Below are positions 50,036-57,200 of a stretch of 61,473 bases of DNA, in pieces. Below the pieces are notes generated by a model that was given only the letters and a program-made list of their open reading frames with translations, had not been told where the DNA came from and made no database searches. Positions within the stretch are counted from its first letter, which is position 1. Each line of letters begins with the position of its first letter. The DNA comes from Opitutales bacterium (GTDB taxonomy: Bacteria > Verrucomicrobiota > Verrucomicrobiia > Opitutales > Coraliomargaritaceae). Location: positions 1 to 61,473 of the forward strand of contig JABBCA010000025.1 of the NCBI GenBank assembly GCA_018607135.1, given 5' to 3'. A program made the translations under genes and the position numbers.

Positions 50036-50586
50036 TATAAAACGGGCACCGAAAACTTCTGGCTCTCTCGCATTGAGCTTGTCGGCACCATATCCTGACG
50101 TTCAACGTTCTTTTCACCGGCCAGTTGAACCTGCTTAAAGCCTGCTTCCTGCGCCATTTGGCACAGATCCAGAAAGATCTGCAATTGCATAGTCCCTTCC
50201 GCTTTCACCAAAAGCACGATTTCATTCTCCTCATCACGGCCTTTCATATACTGCAAAAAAGCTCGTTTAATCGAGCCTTGCTCATACACACTCCCATCAA
50301 AATAAAGCATTCCTTTATTACCAATAGTGAGCACCTCGACCGCAGCATTGTAGTGCGGCATCTTCATTTCAGAATTAGGCAAATCAATACGCACACCTGG
50401 CACCATAACAAAGCGAGTGAATAAAAGGCTTATCAACAGCGCGATGGTCACCAAGTCCAACACTGGGACCAAATCCAGCTTCATCTTAGGACGATGTAGG
50501 TGATCGACTAAGCGCAGGGGTGCGGTGTAACCAGCCATCGACTGTGGCAATGGATCGTCAGCTGTTTTCTGTGCTCGCGAACTCAT
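50035..50586 (-). CDS. exbD: ExbD/TolR family biopolymer transport protein
   Basis: 183 residues. Single N-terminal TM at about 37-60 (LDLVPVLDLVTIALLISLLFTRF) containing the conserved Asp (VLDLVTIALL), then the periplasmic domain with GMLYFDGSVYE and IVLLVKAEG. N-terminal cytoplasmic tail is long (about 35 residues). With ExbB it forms the proton-driven stator of the TonB system. Overlaps exbB by four bases. Confidence 0.9.
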   Translation of the reverse strand: MSSRAQKTADDPLPQSMAGYTAPLRLVDHLHRPKMKLDLVPVLDLVTIALLISLLFTRFVMVPGVRIDLPNSEMKMPHYNAAVEVLTIGNKGMLYFDGSVYEQGSIKRAFLQYMKGRDEENEIVLLVKAEGTMQLQIFLDLCQMAQEAGFKQVQLAGEKNVERQDMVPTSSMRESQKFSVPVL

Positions 50587-51248
50587 TCTGCAGATGACGT
50601 GCTTGAATGAGCGGCTTCAATCGCTTCATTCGCTTTTGGAGAAGTCGTTAAAAACTCATGGATACTATGGCCCACCCACTCGAAATCATGCACCAAGGAA
50701 CGCACTCTGCCATATAAAAAGTGGTGCGCCAATGTGGCCATCACCCCAATTGCTAGGCCAGTCGCAGAGGTGATCAAGGCCTCGGCCAGCAATCGACTAA
50801 ACTCACCGCTATCTCCGTTCGATGCTTCTAGGGCGTAGAGTGCTTGCACCGAAGCGATCAAAGTGCCCAATAAACCGAGCAGTGGGGCAATACGAGCAAT
50901 GGCAGCAATCGTGCCGATACGGCGTTCTAACGCGGGTATTTCAACCAAGGCTGCAGCCTGAATTGCACCACGAATCTGACCTCTAGACTCACCGTAATGC
51001 AACAGCGCCGACTTGACGATGCGAGCCATCGGCCCTGGCGTGTCTTCGCACAGCGTCAATGCCTCGACGAGACGCTTCTTATTCACCAGATTCTTAATCC
51101 CACTCAAGAAGTCTTCCGTGCCGATCTGCCCTTTGTGTAAAAAAAGCGCTCGTTCAATAAACATCACAAAGCCGAGGATGCTGACAAACAACAACGGATA
51201 CATCACTGGCCCGCCTTGAAGAATGAAAGTGTCTTTAAAAAACTCCAT
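50583..51248 (-). CDS. exbB: MotA/TolQ/ExbB proton channel family protein
   Basis: 221 residues, three TM segments: VMYPLLFVSILGFVMFIERALFLHKG, RIAPLLGLLGTLIASVQALYAL and LAEALITSATGLAIGVMATLAHHFLY, the classical ExbB layout. Partner of exbD (overlap 4 bp) and preceded by the TPR gene whose stop lies 14 bp upstream of its start. Inner-membrane proton channel. Confidence 0.93.
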   Translation of the reverse strand: MEFFKDTFILQGGPVMYPLLFVSILGFVMFIERALFLHKGQIGTEDFLSGIKNLVNKKRLVEALTLCEDTPGPMARIVKSALLHYGESRGQIRGAIQAAALVEIPALERRIGTIAAIARIAPLLGLLGTLIASVQALYALEASNGDSGEFSRLLAEALITSATGLAIGVMATLAHHFLYGRVRSLVHDFEWVGHSIHEFLTTSPKANEAIEAAHSSTSSAE

Positions 51249-51262
51249 GTATAAATCCCTTG

Positions 51263-53950
51263 TTACTGTGCTACAGAGTCTTCAAGGACCTGTATACTAT
51301 TTGCACGATCCAGCGCCAAATTACGGCCTGGTAAGTTAAATGCGACCATCTTTCGATACACGCGTCGCGCCTCGACGAGCTGACCCGACTCTTCTAAAAT
51401 CTTACCCAATCCGAGCAAAGCTCGCGACAACCAATAACGACCCGATGGACCGACCTGTGCAGCACGTTCACTCTTTAAAAGGAAATCATCGAAGATCATC
51501 ATAAAGACCTCTTGAGCTTCTTCTGGCGCGTCGCGCTTCAATAAAGTAAATCCCCACTTATAGCCCACCTCTGCTTGAAAATCGATTGGCAAATTAGGGA
51601 TATCCATCAAGCGCTCGAGCGAAACAATGACATCGTTCAGCTGCGTCACGTCATTTTTTGCTAGAGCAAGCATACAATCGATGCGCGACAGCTCCGGAAT
51701 ATATCGAAGTGGATGTATTGGATAAGTGTTAATTAAGGTTTCGTAGAGACTCTGCGCACCTGCAAAGTTATTCATTTTACGTAGCAAATCACCCTGCTTC
51801 AAACGAGCGGCATAGACCAAGTTATCAGCGGGATAGTTTTCAACAATCTGATTATGCAAAAGCACTGCAGCCTCATAGAACTCGGCGCCGCGGCGCTCGC
51901 AGTAGATGCCCGCCTCAAAAATCGCTTGTGGCGCCAACACGCTCTGAGGATACAACTCAGCTAACTTCTCAAGAGCTTGCTGCGCTGCCTTAAAATCGTT
52001 GATCGATGCATGATAATCAGACTCGCTTAAATAGGAACGTTGTGCCGCGGAGCTATCCGCAAAACCAACACGCAAGCGCTGCAGCACTGTCATGCCATCG
52101 TTTGCACCGCCGCCTCGTATCATCACTTGCGCCTGCAATAGCATGATTTCCGTAACCAGTAATTTTGCTTCCACTGGATCGAACGTTTGCTCAGGCAGCG
52201 ACTCCACCCGCTCTAGTAATGCCGTAACGCGCTCCAATAGAGTCGCATCCTCACCCACAACAAATGACAGATACGCCTCTAACCAGAGCAAACGAATATC
52301 CAAACTAGCACCCACCGAGGAAGGCACGTTCTGAGTTAAAGAACGCACGCGATTTAAAGCGATATCCATTCGCCGGTTCGCTTGCAGTCCTTGCGCTACG
52401 TTCCACTCCGCACGCCAACGGTCCTCCACACTTATATTGCCGCTAAAGTCGGCTTCATCGATATGCTGAAGCGCAGACTCCATTTGCCCCGCGCGCACCT
52501 CTGCGGTAATCAAACGCAAAAACAGCCCTTGATCCATTGATCCGTCTATAGATCGAGCATACGCGGCTTGATAAAAGTCGACCGCATTCACATAGTCAGC
52601 ATTAAGAAAATAACAGTCACCGATCAAACGATTCAATGCAACACGCTCACTAGTCACTTCAATTTGATCACGCAATTGAATCAAAAAATCCGCCGCAGCA
52701 CGATATTGAGCGGGCTTACGTTGCAAAGCAGCATAGGCCAGTAATCGATACACATTAGTGATCTGCTGTAGTCCCGGAAATTGCTCGAGTAGATATTGGG
52801 CATCTCTCTCAGCATTCGCAGTTTCAGTTTGAGCCAATTCAACATTGGGAGCATCCCCCTTCAATGCTTCTTCGGCACGCGCCAATGCCAATTGACTCCG
52901 TATATAATAGATCTCACCTAGCAAGGCATGCGGCTCCGCACGGGCCACCATTTGATTCAAAAAATCAGACAAACCGCCTTGCACTGCCTTCGGGTCGCGC
53001 GCCAACAATTGCAACGCCACCCGCATCGCATCCCTAGTTTTACCAGATCGCACCAATGTCTGCAGTGCCTCAATGCCACGCAACGTATTTGGCCCAGCAA
53101 TCATCCCCTTCAGTAACAACAACTGCTCACGCTCACGGCTGCTCAGTGACTGATTATTCACTCGTTGATCATCAATCACAGCAATCGCGTCCTCGGAACG
53201 TCCTAGATTATTTAAAATCACCGCATACTCACGCGCATAGGTGTAAGCCGCGGCCTGCCCAGTAAATTGCTCCAGCTGTTCACGAATCTCCGCAGCGAGT
53301 GCCTCATTCGATGGAGTCTCCAATAGTTTTTGGCGAAACACTAAACTCTCAAAAAAAGCCTTTTGTGAGTCGGTTTGCGCAACCTTCACAGCACTTTCAA
53401 ATGCAGAAACTACTTCCTCAGGCTTATCCCACAATTGTGCGCGTAAAGCTCTAGCCACCTGCCACCACGGCTGATCGTATGTGCTCAATTCCACAGCCCT
53501 GACTTGCTTTAGAGTCTCAGTAAACCGTGCACGATTCACACGTTCCCCATCTCCATAAATCGAAATTGCCCGATATAAATAATACCGACTAGCACGCCCC
53601 GACTCTCGAATCGCATCTAATTCTAATGCCGCAGCACCATAGCGCTGCTGCGCAATCAGCGCTGCAGCCAAGTGGTAGCGAATCACATCCTCGCGCTGTG
53701 CATCCAAAACGGGACTCTTCAACGCTGTGCGAAGACCAGTCTCTGCCAAACCAATCAAACCAGAGCGAAGTGCTCGTTCCGCCGATTCAATGCGCCAGTC
53801 TAAAGCAATCAAATCGCCCGCATTTGCTGCAACTACTTCACCTGAGAGTAAAGGTGCCTGCCCTTGCAGCGTGAACGAACCCGCACAAAGCGAGCACAAG
53901 GCAATCAAACGAAACAAGCTACTAGAAAACAACCGCATAGATATTGACAC
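51263..53950 (-). CDS. Large exported TPR-repeat protein upstream of exbB-exbD
   Basis: 895 residues. Signal peptide (LFRLIALCSLCAGSFTLQGQA, cleavage near QA-PL) followed by many tetratricopeptide-like repeats, e.g. AAALIAQQRYGAAALELDAIRE, LADAELYPQSVLAPQAIFEAGIYCERRG and KQGDLLRKMNNFAGAQSLYETLINTYP. No catalytic motif. Periplasmic scaffold or assembly role with the TonB-type machine is inferred from operon order TPR-exbB-exbD-tonB-like. Confidence 0.8.
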   Translation of the reverse strand: MSISMRLFSSSLFRLIALCSLCAGSFTLQGQAPLLSGEVVAANAGDLIALDWRIESAERALRSGLIGLAETGLRTALKSPVLDAQREDVIRYHLAAALIAQQRYGAAALELDAIRESGRASRYYLYRAISIYGDGERVNRARFTETLKQVRAVELSTYDQPWWQVARALRAQLWDKPEEVVSAFESAVKVAQTDSQKAFFESLVFRQKLLETPSNEALAAEIREQLEQFTGQAAAYTYAREYAVILNNLGRSEDAIAVIDDQRVNNQSLSSREREQLLLLKGMIAGPNTLRGIEALQTLVRSGKTRDAMRVALQLLARDPKAVQGGLSDFLNQMVARAEPHALLGEIYYIRSQLALARAEEALKGDAPNVELAQTETANAERDAQYLLEQFPGLQQITNVYRLLAYAALQRKPAQYRAAADFLIQLRDQIEVTSERVALNRLIGDCYFLNADYVNAVDFYQAAYARSIDGSMDQGLFLRLITAEVRAGQMESALQHIDEADFSGNISVEDRWRAEWNVAQGLQANRRMDIALNRVRSLTQNVPSSVGASLDIRLLWLEAYLSFVVGEDATLLERVTALLERVESLPEQTFDPVEAKLLVTEIMLLQAQVMIRGGGANDGMTVLQRLRVGFADSSAAQRSYLSESDYHASINDFKAAQQALEKLAELYPQSVLAPQAIFEAGIYCERRGAEFYEAAVLLHNQIVENYPADNLVYAARLKQGDLLRKMNNFAGAQSLYETLINTYPIHPLRYIPELSRIDCMLALAKNDVTQLNDVIVSLERLMDIPNLPIDFQAEVGYKWGFTLLKRDAPEEAQEVFMMIFDDFLLKSERAAQVGPSGRYWLSRALLGLGKILEESGQLVEARRVYRKMVAFNLPGRNLALDRANSIQVLEDSVAQ

Positions 53951-54036
53951 ATGACAAGCGCTCAGCTCACAGGTTGCAAAGCGATTTTTCCCCTTTCGAA
54001 AAGAGGATCGAATTTCTAAGCTGACTAGCAGGCCTC

Positions 54037-54141
54037 ATTTCAGCATTTCAGCATTTCAGCATTTCAGCTTTTCAGCATTTCAGCTTTTCAGCTTTTCAGC
54101 GTTTCAGCATTTCAGCATTTCAGCGTTTCAGCGTTTTCAGC
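54037..54141. repeat. Octamer tandem array, unit NTTTCAGC (13 units)
   Basis: Units of 8 bp: ATTTCAGC, TTTTCAGC or GTTTCAGC; the last unit has one extra T. Only the first base varies. It lies 87 bp upstream of the TPR gene start and 51 bp before tRNA-Arg. The gap 53951-54036 shows nothing else. Confidence 0.95.
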
Positions 54142-54192
54142 GATTCTAGTATTTACGCACTCCACCTTTTGCATACACCTATGCGAACGGTC

Positions 54193-54267
54193 GTCCCCGT
54201 AGTTCAACGGATAGAACTACTGTTTCCTAAACAGTCGATCTGGGTTCGATTCCCAGCGGGGGCACCA
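54193..54267 (+). tRNA. tRNA-Arg (anticodon CCT), CCA encoded
   Basis: Acceptor GTCCCCG pairs with CGGGGGC; D-arm GTTC-AACGGATA-GAAC; anticodon arm ACTGT/ACAGT with loop TTCCTAA (anticodon CCT at 54226-54228); T-arm CTGGG-TTCGATT-CCCAG; discriminator A and encoded CCA (54265-54267). Reads AGG. Confidence 0.97.
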
Positions 54268-54275
54268 TTTGCTGG

Positions 54276-54368
54276 GAACGTCGAACTTTAAACGTCCAAC
54301 TTCAAACTGTGAATAGTTACGGATCACCACTGCCAAGGCGTTCATTCAAAGTTGGAGGTTCGACGTTC
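54276..54368. repeat. Long inverted repeat downstream of tRNA-Arg, GTTCGACGTTC family
   Basis: GAACGTCGAAC (54276-54286) faces GTTCGACGTTC (54358-54368), and TCCAACTT (54295-54302) faces AAGTTGGA (54349-54356). Perfect pairing for these 19 bp gives a hairpin of about 90 bp. Lies between the tRNA and the ADC-like gene end. Confidence 0.85.
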
Positions 54369-54379
54369 TCTCTATAATT

Positions 54380-55153
54380 TTACCACGTAACATCGCCCTC
54401 GTAGCGCCACTCATAGAGTCCATTTACAGTGCGATAGACACTATCCACCTGCCAATTCCCCCACGCGGTGCGAAGCACCCCAAAATAGCGCCTCATGGCT
54501 TCGAAGTGATTATCGCTGCGTTTGTGTAGGTCGACAATCGTCGCCTTGCGCGGCTCATTTGCAGGCCCATAGCTGCGCACCCCAGCCATAAAGTAATCTT
54601 CAAAGGTCTCGGTATCGACAAAAGCTTTGCCATGAACACGCTCAGCATCTGGGTATTCCACCAGATGTAAATCGATCATATTATCTGCGGTCGCCATTTC
54701 CATGATGCGATGTCCATAGAAATCACGTTGTGTGTTTACTTTTAGCTTAGCCTGGACTTCTGGAAAACCCAATTTCGCAAGCGCTTCAACCAGTAGACTA
54801 TCACTATAGCGATGATCTACCCAAACCGCGTCACTACCGTCGCGAGTATCACGGCAGGCCACACGCAACGCACAGTTACGGCTGGCTGGACCCATTTTTA
54901 ATGGAGCCCACTCAGGCGCTGCATGCTTCATAAAGATCGCACACAAGCTCAACACATAACCCGCCTGCGTCGGAACCGGCTCAAGGAAGTCGGGAGTCAC
55001 TAATTCACGCACCACCGCTTCAGGAACAAGCACATTGGCCACCCAGCGCTCTGTTACTTGAGCAAAGACACTCGTCACCTTTTGGCGGGGCACCTCCCAA
55101 GTTTGGTCATTCTCTGGATCATAGATCCGCATCATATCATGTTCGGTTTTCAT
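54380..55153 (-). CDS. Acetoacetate decarboxylase-like (DUF2071-type) protein
   Basis: 257 residues, not firmly recognised. Pattern of an acetoacetate decarboxylase-like fold: hydrophobic ligand pocket sequence (WVANVLVPEAVVRELVTPDFLEPVP), CALRVACRDTRDGSDAVWVDHRYSD and a terminal GNWQVDSVYRTVNGLYEWRYEG. No signal peptide. Last gene of the operon COQ7-like, membrane protein, this one; overlaps the membrane gene by 4 bp. A lipid-binding or sensing role is possible. Confidence 0.55.
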   Translation of the reverse strand: MKTEHDMMRIYDPENDQTWEVPRQKVTSVFAQVTERWVANVLVPEAVVRELVTPDFLEPVPTQAGYVLSLCAIFMKHAAPEWAPLKMGPASRNCALRVACRDTRDGSDAVWVDHRYSDSLLVEALAKLGFPEVQAKLKVNTQRDFYGHRIMEMATADNMIDLHLVEYPDAERVHGKAFVDTETFEDYFMAGVRSYGPANEPRKATIVDLHKRSDNHFEAMRRYFGVLRTAWGNWQVDSVYRTVNGLYEWRYEGDVTW

Positions 55154-55605
55154 ACTGTCTCCACCTTTCTAAAATTCTGCACCCTTCGAACCAGCCAGTA
55201 GCCAACAAGCCAAACCAGCACATAGCCGTAACCAAGAACGAGATCGAATACCCCGAGCCCACCAAGGCTTTCCCATCCCCTGGAATTCGCCAAATCTTGC
55301 CACAAAAATGGCAGCATTCCAGCCACCTGAATGGGCGTAAATAGGATAGGTAGCCAGAGTATACCGACGATCCAGCTCCGCGGACTCTCAAAGTCTATCC
55401 GCGTCCATACGATATAGAGTGCGAGGCAATACTGAAGACCTCCGAAAAAAACAGATGCCGCGATCACAAGAAGTGTCATGCTAAACCAATCTGGCAGTGC
55501 ATCTGCCGCATTGCTATCAATCAACGCAACAGTGTATCCCAAAAACAACAACAGTGCGGGCAACCACAACGGCATCCATAAACAGAGTTTGAAATACAAC
55601 TTCAT
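55150..55605 (-). CDS. Four-TM membrane protein of unknown function
   Basis: 151 residues with about four hydrophobic segments (LWLPALLLFLGYTVALI; MTLLVIAASVFFGGLQYCLALYIV; SWIVGILWLPILFTPIQVAGML; LVLGYGYVLVWLVGYWLV). No recognised family. Starts two bases after the stop of the COQ7-like gene and overlaps the next by ATGA. Cotranscription with both is very likely. Confidence 0.7.
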   Translation of the reverse strand: MKLYFKLCLWMPLWLPALLLFLGYTVALIDSNAADALPDWFSMTLLVIAASVFFGGLQYCLALYIVWTRIDFESPRSWIVGILWLPILFTPIQVAGMLPFLWQDLANSRGWESLGGLGVFDLVLGYGYVLVWLVGYWLVRRVQNFRKVETV

Positions 55606-55607
55606 CC

Positions 55608-56201
55608 CTAGCTCGCCTTCCTTTCTTTATACTGCTGGCAATAATCTCCCGCTCGATCAACGGGTAATGATTCATCTAAATCGACATCGTTGAGCGTCGT
55701 TCCCGCTCCCCATGCGAACACTTTTTCAAACAACGGCAGCCAGCGCTCACCCTCAATCATCTCTTGAAAGAACACTTCATGCTCCTTCTCCTTGAGTCCC
55801 ATCGCATAAAGCACTTCATCATGCTCCGTAATGCCCAGCTCATGAAAATAGCGCAGCATCACGATGTATTCGCAGACGTTGCCGCTCTCTAACTTACCCG
55901 CTAAAAAGTAAGGCATGAAGCGACCAATGACATGACAGCTCAGTCCAATAATACGGCCGATGACTGCATACTTGAACTCAAACCAAGTTGAAACAGGCAG
56001 CTCATATTGATCCATGATCGCCCGCACTTCGCGGCGGTGCTCCCACTCATCGAGTTCAATTTCGTGAATGCGCGTTTTCACAACTGGATCTCGTAAAGAA
56101 GCCGCATGCCCAAGGTAAGCATAAGCTGCCGCCTTCTCCGCTGAATACGCGAGACGCAGGCTGTTAATCAGTGTTGGATGTTGGATAGCTGGCTTTTTCA
56201 T
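55608..56201 (-). CDS. COQ7-like di-iron (ferritin-like) protein
   Basis: 197 residues. The di-iron ligands are in the COQ7 order and spacing: E22 (AEKAA), E52-x2-H55 (DEWEH), E105 (ESGNV) and E138-x2-H141 (EKEH). COQ7 hydroxylates demethoxyubiquinone, but Verrucomicrobia of this kind generally use menaquinone, so the reaction here is uncertain. Membrane-hugging helices (VIGRIIGLSCHVIGRFMPYFLAGKL) fit a monotopic protein. The start at 56201 is preceded by the GbsR-type operator (56209-56232). Confidence 0.75.
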   Translation of the reverse strand: MKKPAIQHPTLINSLRLAYSAEKAAAYAYLGHAASLRDPVVKTRIHEIELDEWEHRREVRAIMDQYELPVSTWFEFKYAVIGRIIGLSCHVIGRFMPYFLAGKLESGNVCEYIVMLRYFHELGITEHDEVLYAMGLKEKEHEVFFQEMIEGERWLPLFEKVFAWGAGTTLNDVDLDESLPVDRAGDYCQQYKERKAS

Positions 56202-56208
56202 AATATTG

Positions 56209-56232
56209 AACTTTCAGTAATTAATGAAACTT
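56209..56232. promoter_or_regulatory. Second operator for the GbsR-type regulator
   Basis: AACTTTCAGTAA-TTAATGAAACTT: two half sites match in 10 of 12 positions and share AACTTTCAGTAATTA with the perfect palindrome at 56860-56889. It ends 8 bp from the COQ7-like start codon, so binding would block ribosome access or the promoter. Confidence 0.8.
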
Positions 56233-56344
56233 TGGATTGTAATTAATTTTTGATTATTGGGAGGGTAGCGGTCTCTACTGTCTTAGAAATGCCTCTCTGA
56301 AACAGCGACTGGGGACAGTTCCCGCCCCTTTGAAAACGAAACGA

Positions 56345-56857
56345 CTACAGGCGTTTTACAATGAATGGCAGCACCTTGCTCTGCTCCGCTCGTGCAATCT
56401 TATCTAGCGCGGAGCTGGCTGTCTGAACAAATTCGGCGAGCGCTGCAGTTTGCTTAAGAAACAACTGCTGCTCTTCATTATTTTGATTGAAGCTGTTCGA
56501 CGAGGAGGATTGCAGAAGATTCAAAGCGGGGTCGATTTCCCGGCGTTTCCGCTCGCGGGCAATGATGCAAAACATCGCCCAAACATCTTTCTCCGCTTCA
56601 AAATACTCTTTGCGGTCACCTGGATAGGTGACTCGTTTAATTAAGCCCCACCCAACGAGATCTCGTAGATTCGAATTTGCATTGCCACGGCTAATTTTGA
56701 GCGCGTCCATCACCGTATTGGTGTCGGTCGGTTCAACAGCCATCATCAAGAATGCATGAATCTGCGCCATCGTGCGATTGATCCCCCAGCAACTGCCCAG
56801 AGTCCCCCACTGCGCAATGAAATCTTCCTTCAATTTTTTAAACTCTTCGGCTTTCAT
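56345..56857 (-). CDS. GbsR/MarR-family transcriptional regulator
   Basis: 170 residues from the ATG at 56857 (MKAEEFKKLKEDFIAQWG). GbsR-type winged helix: TMAQIHAFLMM, VMDALKISRGNANSNLRDLVGWGLIKRVTYPGDRKEYFEAEKD, then a helical dimer arm ending in a Lys/Arg-rich tail. Likely represses itself and the operon at 54380-56201 through the palindromes at 56860 and 56209. Ligand unknown. The longer upstream frame covers the palindrome and is rejected. Confidence 0.85.
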   Translation of the reverse strand: MKAEEFKKLKEDFIAQWGTLGSCWGINRTMAQIHAFLMMAVEPTDTNTVMDALKISRGNANSNLRDLVGWGLIKRVTYPGDRKEYFEAEKDVWAMFCIIARERKRREIDPALNLLQSSSSNSFNQNNEEQQLFLKQTAALAEFVQTASSALDKIARAEQSKVLPFIVKRL

Positions 56858-56859
56858 GA

Positions 56860-56889
56860 CTAAACTTTCAGTAATTACTGAAAGTTTAG
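56860..56889. promoter_or_regulatory. Perfect 30-bp palindromic operator of the GbsR-type gene
   Basis: Each arm is CTAAACTTTCAGTAA (56860-56874) with its complement at 56875-56889; centre TAATTA. Starts 3 bp upstream of the regulator's ATG, so it should give autorepression. A related copy stands before the COQ7-like gene. Confidence 0.9.
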
Positions 56890-56972
56890 CAAGTTTAAAA
56901 TGCATCAAATAAAAAAACGTTATAATTACACAGCCGAAAGACAGCACTCGAAGCAGAAATGTTCTGAGCATT

Positions 56973-57053
56973 GTAGCACGTGCTTCTATGCGAAGCATCA
57001 AGCGTATCCGACAACCTAACACCAAAGCGCCCCCTGCCGGAGGCACGTGCTAC
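56973..57053. repeat. REP-like element GTAGCACGTGC/GCACGTGCTAC
   Basis: 11-bp perfect arms (56973-56983, 57043-57053) with a nested hairpin TGCTTC-TATGC-GAAGCA at 56981-56997. Fills most of the gap 56890-57146 between the regulator and the glgP terminator; no gene is seen there. Confidence 0.65.
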
Positions 57054-57146
57054 ATTATCCGCTTTATAACCGAAGGGCGCGAGCTCCGCGTTACCACTTC
57101 TCTAGCGAACCACATTGGAATAGAGTCACCTTCATACACAGTTCAC

Positions 57147-57175
57147 AAAAAAAGGCGCGCCAGTAGGCGCGCCCT
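57147..57175 (-). terminator. Rho-independent terminator of glgP
   Basis: Minus strand: AAGGGCGCGCC...GGCGCGCCTTTTTTT. The stem GGCGCGCC/GGCGCGCC (57154-57161, 57166-57173) is perfect around 4 nt and a T-run follows. 26 bp past the glgP stop. Confidence 0.92.
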
Positions 57176-57200
57176 TCGTAAAAAGATTCTGCAATTAGAA

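Noticed and set aside
54037-54141. CRISPR array or coding repeat
   Set aside because: Eight-base units without spacers; the unit length does not keep a reading frame and stops occur.
56858-57046. N-terminal extension of the GbsR-type protein
   Set aside because: It covers the palindromic operator and is unlike the family; the start at 56857 fits.
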